A model generated the notes under the pieces. That model was not told the DNA's origin. It made no database searches and was given only the letters and a program-made list of their open reading frames with translations. A program made the translations under genes and the position numbers. Of a stretch of DNA of 64,000 nucleotides, positions 42,863 to 52,228 are shown in pieces (within the stretch, counting starts at the first letter, position 1; every line of letters starts with the position of its first letter). The stretch comes from Saprospiraceae bacterium. GTDB taxonomy: Bacteria; Bacteroidota; Bacteroidia; Chitinophagales; Saprospiraceae. The stretch spans positions 16,513 to 80,512 of the forward strand of contig JAJCYI010000127.1 of the NCBI GenBank assembly GCA_029263015.1, written 5' to 3'.

Positions 42863-43576
42863 ATGGGAAATTTTTCAGACAACATTGTTAACCAGCGCTT
42901 TAAGGCAGCTTTTTTTTCACTGGAAGAAAGGCGTATGATTAAAGGCAAATCTGATATAGCCAAACAATTAGGCACATATAACCATGTGATTAACAGCATT
43001 TTGAAAGGAGACCGTAACATTACAGTAGAGCAATTACACAAATTGTTTGAAACTTATGGAATTGATGCCAACTACATGTTTGGGCTTGGAGAAGACATGT
43101 TTACGGATATTGAAAATGGCTTCCCTACGCTATCAAAAGAAGAACGCTTATTTGGAGGTAGGCCAAACATCACGTTAGTGCCCAATCGCGCAATGGCTGG
43201 TTATGCCATGGAGCACCAGGCCGATGGTTTCCTTTCGGAACTACCAAAATTTTCCATTCCCAACCTGGATGGAAGCCTCCTTGCTTTTGAGATTAGTGGA
43301 GATAGCATGTATCCAACAATTACCAACGGTGATGTCGTGGTCTGCGAGCCGCTTGAACGGGGCGACCCGATGCGCGATAATAATGTATATGTGGTCGTCA
43401 CCGATGTGGTAGTGGCAAAGCGGATACAGCAGATCAGGGGGAGTGAGGGCACTCCTGACCAATTGCGCCTCATTTCAGATAATAATGCCGTTTATAAACC
43501 ATATGAAGTTGATCTTGAAGCCATCCGTCAAATATTGAGGGTCAAATGCCGCCTTACTTCTTATGCCATTAGTTAA
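42863..43576 (+). CDS. HTH-S24 self-cleaving repressor (LexA/CI-like)
   Basis: The 237-residue protein has an XRE-type helix-turn-helix (about 10-75, GKSDIAKQLGTYNHVINSILKG) and an S24 peptidase domain. The serine is Ser148 in GDSMYPTI, the lysine is Lys186 in VVAKRI, and an Ala112-Gly113 bond in RAMAGYA is a likely self-cleavage site. Such proteins are inactivated by RecA filaments after DNA damage. No prophage genes surround it, so it may be a chromosomal stress regulator. Candidate operator repeats lie just upstream. Confidence 0.88.
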   Translation: MGNFSDNIVNQRFKAAFFSLEERRMIKGKSDIAKQLGTYNHVINSILKGDRNITVEQLHKLFETYGIDANYMFGLGEDMFTDIENGFPTLSKEERLFGGRPNITLVPNRAMAGYAMEHQADGFLSELPKFSIPNLDGSLLAFEISGDSMYPTITNGDVVVCEPLERGDPMRDNNVYVVVTDVVVAKRIQQIRGSEGTPDQLRLISDNNAVYKPYEVDLEAIRQILRVKCRLTSYAIS

Positions 43577-43656
43577 TGGCGAGACAGAAGTAGAATGGAA
43601 TCAAAATTTGGTTCCACCTTGCTCCACCTCTCACTTTTGACTGTCCACTATTTTTC

Positions 43657-45042
43657 ATGTTCCCTTCTCCTTTTTATCGAAAATTGGGCTATGCCGTTTG
43701 GCTGATAATGCTGATAATGGCATTGGTATTTTACCAGGAGCGGGCATTTTTTATGGATGCTGGGTTTCAGTTGTTCAACATGATAAATGAGGGAAGTATC
43801 CAGATTTACCATTACCGATTTGTAACGGGGATTCCCCAAATCTCACCTTATTTATTGTTACAGGGAGGGGCGCCACTATGGATATTAGGCATAGCATTTT
43901 CCGCATCGTACATCTTGTTTTTTTTGTTTGTGTACCATCTGTTGGTAAGGTATTTAAAAAATGAATTTTTAGGATGGGTGCTGATTTTGCTATTTACGTT
44001 GATATCTTTTGATGCATTTTACCACATGCAAAGTGAATTTTACCTTGGGCTCGCCCTTTTGCTTTTGTCATTCGGAGTGGTATTGCGATTTCCTGAACTA
44101 AAGAAGAAATGGTTGTTTCCAATTTTGTTACCGCTGTTGTTCACCGTTGGCTTTTCCCATAAACTTTCATTGGTATTTTTCCTTTTCCTCTGGGTGTTTT
44201 TTTGGATAGGAAAAAAGGAATTAAGACATTATCGCTATGTTTTATTTTTAATCATGTTCTTGGTTATCGCTGCTATAAAATCCATTTATTTCACCAATTG
44301 GTATGAAGCGGCAAAGCAGGTTGGATTCCAAAATAATTTGATCGCTTACTTCCCCAATTACCACACACTTCCATCCAATATCATTTTCCTGAAAAGGTGT
44401 CTTTACTATTATTATATGCTGCCAATATTGTTGCTTGCAGTAAGTGTATTTTATTTTTATAATAAAAAATGGATGAAACTGGCAGTGACCTGGGCTTTCT
44501 TCATTGGCTTTCTGATGCTGTACAACATCTCTGACCCCACGGCCAAAACCAGGTTCTACTCTGAAGTAACATATCTGCCGTTGAGTATCATAGTATCTGT
44601 TCCTTTCCTGTTCGATCTCGTACCTTTTTTGATAAAAAAAGTAAATTGGATACCTGCTTTTTTTGTACTTCTTATGTTTTTGCGCCTTGCATCAATTGCA
44701 TGGAACCATCAAACTTTTGAAAGGAATTTCACTTGGATAAAAGACCAACTGCGGCATTCAGAAACATTGCAGACCAATCGCTTTTTGATAAAAAAGGAAA
44801 ATGTCCCTTTGGATACGGTGTTGATGGAATGGGGTGTTCCATTCACTGCCATGCACCTTTCGTCGCTCAATAAACCAAAGGCATCAAAAACGCTGCTGAT
44901 AATGCCTGACTTTGATTGGTATGCTAATAAATTAGATAGTACAAATTTATTCTTTTCCCCTTTTCATAAAACGATTACTAATAAGGAACTGAACAACAAA
45001 TACTATGATCTGGAAAAAGCGAAGTACCGGGAGATAAAGTGA
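43657..45042 (+). CDS. Polytopic membrane protein of unknown function
   Basis: The 461-residue protein has about ten hydrophobic helices, the first at residues 12-26 (AVWLIMLIMALVFY). A first loop has FFMDAGFQLFNMI, and the end is a soluble C-terminal part (about 365-461). The layout is reminiscent of GT-C glycosyltransferases, with an acidic residue in the first large loop, but I cannot assign a family. It follows the repressor gene by 80 bp on the same strand. Confidence 0.7.
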   Translation: MFPSPFYRKLGYAVWLIMLIMALVFYQERAFFMDAGFQLFNMINEGSIQIYHYRFVTGIPQISPYLLLQGGAPLWILGIAFSASYILFFLFVYHLLVRYLKNEFLGWVLILLFTLISFDAFYHMQSEFYLGLALLLLSFGVVLRFPELKKKWLFPILLPLLFTVGFSHKLSLVFFLFLWVFFWIGKKELRHYRYVLFLIMFLVIAAIKSIYFTNWYEAAKQVGFQNNLIAYFPNYHTLPSNIIFLKRCLYYYYMLPILLLAVSVFYFYNKKWMKLAVTWAFFIGFLMLYNISDPTAKTRFYSEVTYLPLSIIVSVPFLFDLVPFLIKKVNWIPAFFVLLMFLRLASIAWNHQTFERNFTWIKDQLRHSETLQTNRFLIKKENVPLDTVLMEWGVPFTAMHLSSLNKPKASKTLLIMPDFDWYANKLDSTNLFFSPFHKTITNKELNNKYYDLEKAKYREIK

Positions 45043-45124
45043 GGAAGCGGAAATCTTAAGAACGAGTAAAATACTGATTATTAAAACGTTAGGTTGGTAA
45101 ATCTATGTCCTTGAAAGGAAGACA

Positions 45125-46456
45125 CTAATCCTCAATCACTTCTTCCCCATTCTCTTTTTCTTTTGATTTTGGATGAAATTCAGCTTCAACCAGTTCTGGG
45201 CTGGCTTGGAACATTTTTACGATTTTCACTTGGTATTCATCCACATAAATAATGTCACCTTCTTCTGGAATCTCTTCTGACAATTTCAAGATCAGGCCTG
45301 ACAAGGTATGGTACTCATCGCCTTCGGAAAACGGAGAAGGCACCATATCGTTGATTTCATCGAGCGGGTTTTGGGCTTGAATGCGGTAAATATTATCGTT
45401 TGCCTTTTCAACGATTGGGGTTTCCGTGTCGTATTCGTCCTGTATTTCACCAACCAATTCTTCGATGATATCTTCCAATGTCACCAACCCTACAGTGCCC
45501 CCGAACTCGTTCACGACAATAGCCAATTGCTCATGGGCTTTTTGAAATTGCCGCAAAAGCTGCATTACCTTTTTGTTGGACGAAACATATTGGATTGGAC
45601 GAATAATATCTTTGATCTGTTTCTTGTCATTCTGTTGCCTCGACAACATCAGCAGGTCTTTGGTGTGTATAAAACCTAATATATTGTCAATGCTTTCTTC
45701 GTAAACCGGAAAACGAGAGTACCCTTCTTCGAGTGAAAGCTCAATCGCCTCATCCAATTTAGCACCCATTTCAATGGCGGCAATTTGAGTGCGCGGTTGG
45801 AGGATTTGCCAGACAAAACGATCGTCAAAGTCGAATACATTTTGGATCAACTCCCTTTCAGTAGCTTCAATGGCACCACCTTCCGCACTTTCTGCAATAA
45901 TCATTTTTAATTCTTCTTCAGAATGCACCACGTCTTGCTTGGAAGGTTTAAGCCTCAAAATATTGAGGAAAAAATTTGCAAACCCATTCAACAACCAACT
46001 GAGCGGGCTAAACAAAAGGCGGAAAAAGCGCAGCGGCCAAGCGATGGCCAAAGTAGTATTAAGGGGGTGATGGATGGCCATTGATTTTGGAATCAATTCC
46101 CCAAAAACAAAATGCAGCACTACAATCAGGATAAAAGCAAGGAAAAGGGCAAGGATATGGATTGTGGTTTCAGGAAGGGCAAGGTTGAATATTTCCAAAA
46201 AATGTCCGATGCCTTTGGCAACAATCGGCTTTCCGGTCCAACCTAAGCCAAGGCTTGACAAGGTAATTCCCAATTGGGAAACAGCTATATAGGCATCAAG
46301 ATTGTTGACGATGTTTTCAGCAATCCTGGCATTAAAGCTATGGGTGGTCTTTGAATGGATCTGGGACAAGCGTACCTTCACTATGGCAAATTCAGCTGCC
46401 ACAAAAAAGCCATTCAATAAAACTAATAAAATAATAAATAATATGTCAGAAACCAT
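45125..46456 (-). CDS. CNNM/CorC-type transporter-associated protein (hemolysin family)
   Basis: The 443-residue protein has an N-terminal DUF21/CNNM membrane domain (LLVLLNGFFVAAEFAIVKVR, then helices to about 160) and two CBS domains (about 205-330, with VWQILQPRTQIAAIEM and EGYSRFPVYEESIDNILGFIHTKDLL). A CorC_HlyC domain follows (EFGGTVGLVTLEDIIEELVGEIQDE onwards) and ends in an acidic tail. Relatives affect magnesium or other cation transport. The historical hemolysin name is misleading. Confidence 0.9.
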   Translation of the reverse strand: MVSDILFIILLVLLNGFFVAAEFAIVKVRLSQIHSKTTHSFNARIAENIVNNLDAYIAVSQLGITLSSLGLGWTGKPIVAKGIGHFLEIFNLALPETTIHILALFLAFILIVVLHFVFGELIPKSMAIHHPLNTTLAIAWPLRFFRLLFSPLSWLLNGFANFFLNILRLKPSKQDVVHSEEELKMIIAESAEGGAIEATERELIQNVFDFDDRFVWQILQPRTQIAAIEMGAKLDEAIELSLEEGYSRFPVYEESIDNILGFIHTKDLLMLSRQQNDKKQIKDIIRPIQYVSSNKKVMQLLRQFQKAHEQLAIVVNEFGGTVGLVTLEDIIEELVGEIQDEYDTETPIVEKANDNIYRIQAQNPLDEINDMVPSPFSEGDEYHTLSGLILKLSEEIPEEGDIIYVDEYQVKIVKMFQASPELVEAEFHPKSKEKENGEEVIED

Positions 46457-46618
46457 ATGTATGGTTGGCTATAGGCTAATTGTTGATTCTCCTTTCTACT
46501 GAACAACGCTCAAAATTGTTGAGGAATCACAGCAAATGTACTGCAATTATTTTCATTTGTAGATTTTCACCAAAAACCGCTACCTTACCCGCTTTATATT
46601 AAACGAAAACACAACTAT

Positions 46619-48112
46619 ATGACTTCTTCACCTTCCAATGACGCTCCTGACATGAAACTCTTTTGGGGCTGTTTTATCGCATTGATCGCAACTTCATTTG
46701 GCTTTATTGCTAGAGTGCTCACGGCTGGCGAATGGGCTGGCGAATTCGGGCTTTCTGAGACACAGACTGGGGAAATCCTTGGTGCGGGCCTGTGGCCATT
46801 TGCGATCAGTATTATATTGTTCAGCCTAATCATTGATAGGGTTGGATACAAAGTCGCCATGTACTTTGGCCTGGCTTGCCACGTCATTTCTACTATTTTG
46901 ATCATTTCGGCCAAAGGATACTGGGGAATGTACCTCGGCACGTTCACATTGGCTTTGGCCAGTGGCATGGTGGAGGCATACATCAATCCAGTGGTGGCCA
47001 CGATGTTCAACAAGGACAAAACCAAATGGCTCAATGTTTTACATGCTGGTTGGCCGGGCGGCTTGGTTGTCGGTGGCATTTTGGCCATCCTGCTGGGATC
47101 AAGCGTTGGTTGGCGGGTCAAAATCGGCCTGATCCTCATTCCGATGGTGGTTTACGCATTCATGCTTTTCAATAAAAAATTCCCATTGCAGGAACGGGTA
47201 TCCGCGGGAATTTCCTACAAAGACATGCTGAAAGAGGTGGGGGCCATCGGTGCACTCATTATTTCGTTGATGATGTTTTCAGAAATAGGTCGGGTTTTCG
47301 GTTTTCCAAGCGCGGTCGTTTATGGCCTTGCTGCCCTGACAAGCATCGGGTTGGGCGTTTACACCAAATCTCTGGGGCGTCCCTTATTTATCTTTTTACT
47401 ACTCATTATGATGCCTCTGGCCTCCACCGAGTTGGGCGTCGATAGTTGGATTACCTCGCTGATGGAAAGTGAAATGGGGCGCATTGGCATCAATGCAGGT
47501 TGGGTACTGGTTTACACATCTCTAATTATGATGATCCTGCGTTTTTTTGCTGGCCCAGTCATCCACAAATTATCGCCACTTGGCCTTTTGGCAGCCAGTG
47601 CATTTTTGGCAACGCTCGGCCTTTTGTTTTTGTCAAAGGCAACTGGAGCGACCATTTTGCTGGCTGCTACTTTATATGGTGTGGGAAAAGCATTTTTTTG
47701 GCCAACAACACTGGGAGTCGTGGCAGAGCAGTTTCCGCGGGGCGGAGCTTTGACGTTGAACACCATCGCTGCAGTGGGCATGCTCGCTGTAGGTATTGTT
47801 GGCGCACCACTGCTCGGAAATTTCCAAGATCAATATGTTGACCGGGAAGTGAACGCTTACAGTACTGAAATCCACCAACAGGTCATGGAAACCAAGAAAG
47901 GGATTCTGGGAACTTATAATGGTCTCAATCAGGAAAAATTGGCAGCGCTGGGCGATACGGCCAAAAATGAAATAGCGGCTATTCAAGAGGGGGCTCAAAA
48001 AGGCACATTGAGTACGGTGGCTTACCTGCCGGTTTTTATGCTCCTATGTTATATCGGTCTTATCCTGTACTTCCGATCAAAAGGAGGTTACAAACCAGTG
48101 GAAATTGGTTAG
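46619..48112 (+). CDS. Major facilitator superfamily transporter
   Basis: The 497-residue protein has about 12 membrane helices. The loop after helix 2 reads LIIDRVGYKVAMY, the conserved MFS GxLxDRxGxR-type motif. A long soluble insertion (about 405-470) lies between the last helices. The N-terminus GEWAGEFGLSETQTGEILG faces a substrate-binding helix. The substrate is unknown; some sugar and nucleoside carriers of Bacteroidota look similar. Confidence 0.85.
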   Translation: MTSSPSNDAPDMKLFWGCFIALIATSFGFIARVLTAGEWAGEFGLSETQTGEILGAGLWPFAISIILFSLIIDRVGYKVAMYFGLACHVISTILIISAKGYWGMYLGTFTLALASGMVEAYINPVVATMFNKDKTKWLNVLHAGWPGGLVVGGILAILLGSSVGWRVKIGLILIPMVVYAFMLFNKKFPLQERVSAGISYKDMLKEVGAIGALIISLMMFSEIGRVFGFPSAVVYGLAALTSIGLGVYTKSLGRPLFIFLLLIMMPLASTELGVDSWITSLMESEMGRIGINAGWVLVYTSLIMMILRFFAGPVIHKLSPLGLLAASAFLATLGLLFLSKATGATILLAATLYGVGKAFFWPTTLGVVAEQFPRGGALTLNTIAAVGMLAVGIVGAPLLGNFQDQYVDREVNAYSTEIHQQVMETKKGILGTYNGLNQEKLAALGDTAKNEIAAIQEGAQKGTLSTVAYLPVFMLLCYIGLILYFRSKGGYKPVEIG

Positions 48113-48210
48113 GATCTGTTTGGGTTTTATGGTTATAAATGAAGTTGTTTAGGTTTTTTAAATTGACAGAAAAACCTAAAAAATTCCTATATCCTAAGGC
48201 GTTTTTTTTT

Positions 48211-48933
48211 ATGGAAAAATCAAATCAAATAGATAAGAAAGTCACAAAAACAACTTCACTTTCAATTACGGGTTCACAGCAGGGTATTGATTTAGGTTCA
48301 AATATTTGGGCCGTAAATTGGTTCAACCCAAAACGCAGGTGGTTATACAATTTGTACACTACACTGGCTGGGCCATTAGTAATAAAAGTTGGAGGGCGAC
48401 TCTGGCACAAAAGTACATTTCTGGAAAAATTGGCCGGAAAAGATGACGATGGCCGCAACATGTTGCTAATTGTCGAATATCCAACAGCTAGCAACTTTAT
48501 GGATTTGGTGGGCATTAAATTTTTCCAGTTGATAAGTATTTTACGCATTCTGGCTGTCGAAGATTTTATTTTTGGATTTACCAAACGGGTGGCCGTTCCA
48601 GGGCTTACCAAAAACAGGCAGGCTAAAGGAGCGCCCTGCCTCATTCATCATTTTCGGAGTAAAAAAAATTTCTCAGGTGGGTTTAATAGCCTTGCTTCTT
48701 TTGCATCAGACAAAGGGATCAACCTCATTTACGCAGGTACCAAAGTAGCTACTTTAAGTAGAACTATTGTTGACAAGGGTGTTATGGAAGTGCCCTTTTT
48801 TATGGACGGAATCATCGTTTTTGAATCGGATAATATTGCCAGTTTAAAGACTTTTTTTGGAAGTGAAACCTATCGGGACTTTACCAGCAAAACGGAAAAT
48901 TCCTACGCCGCCATTTTTGAAAAAATAGCATAG
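48211..48933 (+). CDS. Unassigned protein with two alpha/beta-barrel-like halves
   Basis: The 240-residue protein has two similar passages: MLLIVEYPTASNFMDLVGI in the first half and GIIVFESDNIASLKTFFGS in the second. This wording recalls DUF1330/dimeric alpha-beta-barrel proteins, so a tandem repeat of that fold is possible. It has no signal peptide. ATG 48211 is preferred to 48139 because the leading 24 codons come from A/T-rich DNA holding a hairpin (ttaggttttt and complement from about 48149). It is followed by a terminator. Confidence 0.6.
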   Translation: MEKSNQIDKKVTKTTSLSITGSQQGIDLGSNIWAVNWFNPKRRWLYNLYTTLAGPLVIKVGGRLWHKSTFLEKLAGKDDDGRNMLLIVEYPTASNFMDLVGIKFFQLISILRILAVEDFIFGFTKRVAVPGLTKNRQAKGAPCLIHHFRSKKNFSGGFNSLASFASDKGINLIYAGTKVATLSRTIVDKGVMEVPFFMDGIIVFESDNIASLKTFFGSETYRDFTSKTENSYAAIFEKIA

Positions 48934-48964
48934 AAGGGAATAAATCAAAGGATTGGCCGATACC

Positions 48965-49012
48965 AAAACGTCCGCACCGATTAATGCTTTTGCACGGTGT
49001 GGCCGTTTTTAA
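48965..49012 (+). terminator. Terminator of the gene ending at 48933
   Basis: A stem of about 14 bp with two mismatches (aaacgtccgcaccg with cggtgtggccgttt) is followed by a T-rich tract. Confidence 0.7.
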
Positions 49013-49128
49013 TTTCAGATAAAATTACTGCCCCGTCGATAATAAAAAGCTGTAGCTCTATTGCTCCAAACTATTAAGCATGAATTCTGTTAATTGGGCG
49101 CTTGCATTTTTTGAAATAAAATGCTGCC

Positions 49129-49136
49129 TATATTTG
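49129..49136 (+). promoter_or_regulatory. -7 promoter element (TATATTTG) of the first rhomboid gene
   Basis: An exact match 53 nt before the ATG. A TTTG at 49110-49113 stands 15 nt upstream, the same spacing as at the DUF58 gene. Confidence 0.5.
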
Positions 49137-49189
49137 AGCTTTCTTTTTAGAATCTGGATTTTTCAAAATAATAATACCGAACCGTTTTG

Positions 49190-49975
49190 ATGCGACTTAC
49201 CAATGTAGTAAAGAACCTGCTGATCATCAACGTGCTATTGTTTCTGGCAGGATTTGTTCTCGATACTGATATGCTGGCCTTGCGACACCCCGGTTCGGAG
49301 GATTTCCAGCCATACCAGTTGGTCACCCATTTTTTCATGCATGCCAATTTCATGCACATCCTTTTCAATATGTGGGCACTGGTATTGTTCGGAGCGGTAT
49401 TGGAGACAGTTTGGGGGCCACAGAAGTTTTTGTTTTACTACCTCTTTTGCGCATTTGGCTCAGCGGCGCTCCATATGGGTGTCAATTATATAGAAATAAG
49501 TCAACTGGAATCACTTTTGGCTAGTTTTACAGAAAATCCTGATTATATTACGTACAGTCAATTTTTTGAAAAAGTGAATTTGGGGGGAGTGAATATTGGT
49601 TACCGTGAAGCTGTTGATCAAATAGGAGCTTTGCTTAACGAGGGGAATACAGCCGTAGCGACACAGGCTGCGGACTATATGCAGCAATATGTTGATTTCA
49701 AAAAAGATATTCCGGTACTTGGTGCTTCAGGTGCGATTTTCGGACTGCTCCTTGCTTTTGGCATGTTGTTCCCTGAGAACGAACTAATGCTGATATTCTT
49801 GCCGGTACCGATCAAAGCGAAGTACTTCATTCCGGTCCTGATTGTCATCGAATTATTTTTGGGCGTACAGCAGTTTTCCTGGGACAATATGGCACACTTT
49901 GCTCACCTTGGTGGAGCTTTGTTTGGTTTTCTGCTCATCATGTACTGGCGTAAGACAGGTGAGCGATTGTATTAA
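49190..49975 (+). CDS. Rhomboid intramembrane serine protease with a loop insertion
   Basis: The 261-residue protein has six helices with the rhomboid signatures HANFMHILFNMWAL, GASGAIFG (Ser180) and AHFAHLGGALFGF (His239). A 70-residue soluble insertion (about 101-172) precedes the serine helix, longer than in classic bacterial rhomboids. It should cut transmembrane helices of substrate proteins. ATG 49190 is used, since a TTG directly before it adds only one residue. A second rhomboid follows at 50072. Confidence 0.92.
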   Translation: MRLTNVVKNLLIINVLLFLAGFVLDTDMLALRHPGSEDFQPYQLVTHFFMHANFMHILFNMWALVLFGAVLETVWGPQKFLFYYLFCAFGSAALHMGVNYIEISQLESLLASFTENPDYITYSQFFEKVNLGGVNIGYREAVDQIGALLNEGNTAVATQAADYMQQYVDFKKDIPVLGASGAIFGLLLAFGMLFPENELMLIFLPVPIKAKYFIPVLIVIELFLGVQQFSWDNMAHFAHLGGALFGFLLIMYWRKTGERLY

Positions 49976-50004
49976 TTATTATAATATTTCAGCATAAAGT
50001 CTAT

Positions 50005-50012
50005 TAATTTTG
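50005..50012 (+). promoter_or_regulatory. -7 promoter element (TAATTTTG) of the second rhomboid gene
   Basis: An exact TAnnTTTG match 59 nt before the ATG. The space between is taken by a word repeat. Confidence 0.45.
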
Positions 50013-50020
50013 CGCTTCTA

Positions 50021-50064
50021 ACTTTCAGCTAAAAGCTAATGGCCAAAAGCCAAAAGCTAAAAGA
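50021..50064 (+). repeat. Tandem word repeat in the leader of the second rhomboid gene
   Basis: The words agctaaaagctaa, ggccaaaagccaaaagctaaaag are reiterated. The same vocabulary (aaagctaacggcc) appears before moxR. Translation of this stretch gives a spurious N-terminal extension. Confidence 0.65.
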
Positions 50065-50071
50065 ATCATCC

Positions 50072-51022
50072 ATGATTACCTCCATTTGGACAGATATCAA
50101 ACAGCAATTTAGCCATGGAAACACGTTGACCAGGATCATCTTGGTCAACATTGCCGTGTTTGTCATAATGACGATTGTGCGATTGATATTGATGCCCGTG
50201 GAAGACGGCATCACATACGATGACTTCCTCCATTTTTTTGCCATCTCTTCCAGTGGATGGCACAATTTAACCCATCCGTGGGTGTTGATTACCCACATGT
50301 TCCTGCATGAGCAATTTTTCCATATCCTTTGGAACATGCTACTATTATACTGGTTTGGCCGAATCGTTGGGGATCTGTTAGGCGATCATCGGATCTTACC
50401 AATTTATCTACTTTCAGGCTTAGCTGGTGGGGTGACTTATTTTATGATGGCCCAAGTACTTACAGGGATGGGCTTTGGGAGCTATGCGCTGGGGGCTTCG
50501 GCAGCCTTCATGGGCATAATAGTAGTAGCGGGAATGACTGCTCCTGATTACATTATTTCATTGCTTTTCCTTGGAGATGTCCGATTGAAATACATCGTGG
50601 CGGTTTTGGTCCTGCTCGACTTAGTTGCGATTTCATGGAACAGCAATACCGGCGGTAGTTTTGGCCATTTAGGAGGAGCGATGATGGGTTACGTTATAGC
50701 TACCCAATTACAACGTGGAAACGATTTGACCGCCCCAGTCAACGATTGGATCCAGGGCATTTCTTCTTTTTTCAAAAACCTGTTTTCGGACGAACGGCCA
50801 AAACCAAAAATGGCATACAAAAACCCTAAATTCAAAAAAGAGCAACAAGCTGGGAGAAAGGGCAACAAGAGCCCCAACCAAGGCCGGCATAAAAGTAATG
50901 ACCCAAAAAGTGTCTCTCATCAAGAAAAAGTAGATGCCATTCTCGATAAGATCAAGCAATCTGGCTACAACAGCCTTTCAGCAGAGGAAAAGGAGTTCCT
51001 CTTTAATGCGAGTAAAAAGTAG
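50072..51022 (+). CDS. Rhomboid intramembrane serine protease with C-terminal soluble tail
   Basis: The 316-residue protein carries HEQFFHILWNMLLLYWFG, GASAAFMG (Ser143) and FGHLGGAMMGY (His199). After the membrane domain there is a basic linker (about 225-285, FKKEQQAGRKGNKSP) and a short conserved end (VDAILDKIKQSGYNSLSAEEKEFL) known as DUF6576. The longer frame from 50039 is translated from the word repeat, so ATG 50072 is chosen. Two rhomboids in tandem but of different subtypes suggest different substrates. Confidence 0.92.
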   Translation: MITSIWTDIKQQFSHGNTLTRIILVNIAVFVIMTIVRLILMPVEDGITYDDFLHFFAISSSGWHNLTHPWVLITHMFLHEQFFHILWNMLLLYWFGRIVGDLLGDHRILPIYLLSGLAGGVTYFMMAQVLTGMGFGSYALGASAAFMGIIVVAGMTAPDYIISLLFLGDVRLKYIVAVLVLLDLVAISWNSNTGGSFGHLGGAMMGYVIATQLQRGNDLTAPVNDWIQGISSFFKNLFSDERPKPKMAYKNPKFKKEQQAGRKGNKSPNQGRHKSNDPKSVSHQEKVDAILDKIKQSGYNSLSAEEKEFLFNASKK

Positions 51023-51104
51023 GGGAATTAGAAAATAATAAGCTACGTAACTGACTCGTTCTTTTCCCTCAATTGAGGTATCGTGACACCACCCAAAAAC
51101 ATCT

Positions 51105-52157
51105 GTGAAGAACATTCTTAAAAATATTCTCCGTTGGGCCAATGTGCTGCTGATACTGGTAACCTTGCTGGCCTACCTTTCCCCTTTTATCAATCCTGCA
51201 AAAATTTGGCATTTATCATTTTTGGGACTATCCTATCCATTGCTGCTATTGGCGAACGTAATGTTTGCGCTGTTTTGGCTATGGCAGAAAAACAAACGAT
51301 TTTTGTTTTCGACAGGGTGCATTCTAGTGGGAGCCGGTTACTTTTCAAGCCTTATCGGTTTAAACATTTTTGATGGAAATGCCTCCCCTGAAAACACCAT
51401 TTCGGTGACGAGTTACAACATGGCTCAACTACGGAGGTATTACGACTATCAAGGTAATGTGAATCAAGCGAAGTTAGATTGGTTTAAGTCCGAATTGCGG
51501 AAAAACTTGAACCCTGACATTCTCTGTATCCAGGAAGGCGCATACAACCATACAAAACGCACAGTCCAAAACACTTTGCAGTTCAAATATTTTTTCAAAG
51601 AAAAAGGAACCATTATTTTTTCAAAATATCCCTTTGCTGATAGCGGAATCATTCTTTTCGAAAACACCTCAAACTCCTGTATTTGGGGCGATATCGAAAC
51701 CCCTTCTGGCTTGGTGAGAGTCTATTCCGTCCACTTGCAATCCAATTGGTTGGGTCCTGCTGCGAGCAAAGTAGCACAAGACAGCGATCCCCGAAAAAAA
51801 GAAACCTGGAATGGTATTGCACAGGTAATGCGGCTGTACAAAAGAGCTGCTGCCCGCCGTGCGTCACAGGCTGAAATGGTCGCTGCACATGTTGCTAAAA
51901 GTCCATATCCGGTGATCCTCTGTGGTGATCTGAATGACACGCCAATTTCATATGTGTATCAAGTTTTGGCTGAAAATATGACTGATAGTTTTTGTGAAAA
52001 AGGAGCGGGTTTTGACTTTACTTATGCTGGTAAAATTCCAGGCCTGCGAATTGATTTTGTCTTGACCAGCTCAACGTTCGAAATAGTTGACCACCAAGTA
52101 CCCAAGCTGGAACTTTCAGACCATTATCCCGTTTTGGTGGAGCTGAAGAGAATGTGA
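51105..52157 (+). CDS. Membrane-anchored endonuclease/exonuclease/phosphatase (EEP) family protein
   Basis: The 350-residue protein has two to three N-terminal membrane helices (about 13-30, 38-57 and 62-82) and an EEP domain: SVTSYNMAQL, DILCIQEGAYN (metal-binding Glu), VYSVHLQSNW, LCGDLNDTP (Asp, Asn) and LSDHYPVLVEL (Asp-His). All catalytic residues are present. The target may be a phosphodiester outside the membrane, such as DNA or a phospholipid headgroup. The start is GTG (51105); no ATG lies upstream in frame. Its last codons lie in the tandem repeat 52148-52182. Confidence 0.88.
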   Translation: MKNILKNILRWANVLLILVTLLAYLSPFINPAKIWHLSFLGLSYPLLLLANVMFALFWLWQKNKRFLFSTGCILVGAGYFSSLIGLNIFDGNASPENTISVTSYNMAQLRRYYDYQGNVNQAKLDWFKSELRKNLNPDILCIQEGAYNHTKRTVQNTLQFKYFFKEKGTIIFSKYPFADSGIILFENTSNSCIWGDIETPSGLVRVYSVHLQSNWLGPAASKVAQDSDPRKKETWNGIAQVMRLYKRAAARRASQAEMVAAHVAKSPYPVILCGDLNDTPISYVYQVLAENMTDSFCEKGAGFDFTYAGKIPGLRIDFVLTSSTFEIVDHQVPKLELSDHYPVLVELKRM

Positions 52158-52182
52158 GAATGTGAGAATGTGAGAATGTGAG
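52148..52182 (+). repeat. 8-bp tandem repeat (gagaatgt) x4 across a stop codon
   Basis: Four exact copies at 52148-52179 plus a partial one. The first copy holds the end and stop of the EEP gene; the rest lead toward the cysS promoter. Confidence 0.85.
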
Positions 52183-52215
52183 ACCCAGAACCAAAATCCA
52201 ACACTCAATTTCTTT

Positions 52216-52223
52216 TACATTTG
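52216..52223 (+). promoter_or_regulatory. -7 promoter element (TACATTTG) of cysS
   Basis: TACATTTG is followed by ccgcc and the ATG, so the transcript would have almost no leader. Confidence 0.55.
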
Positions 52224-52228
52224 CCGCC

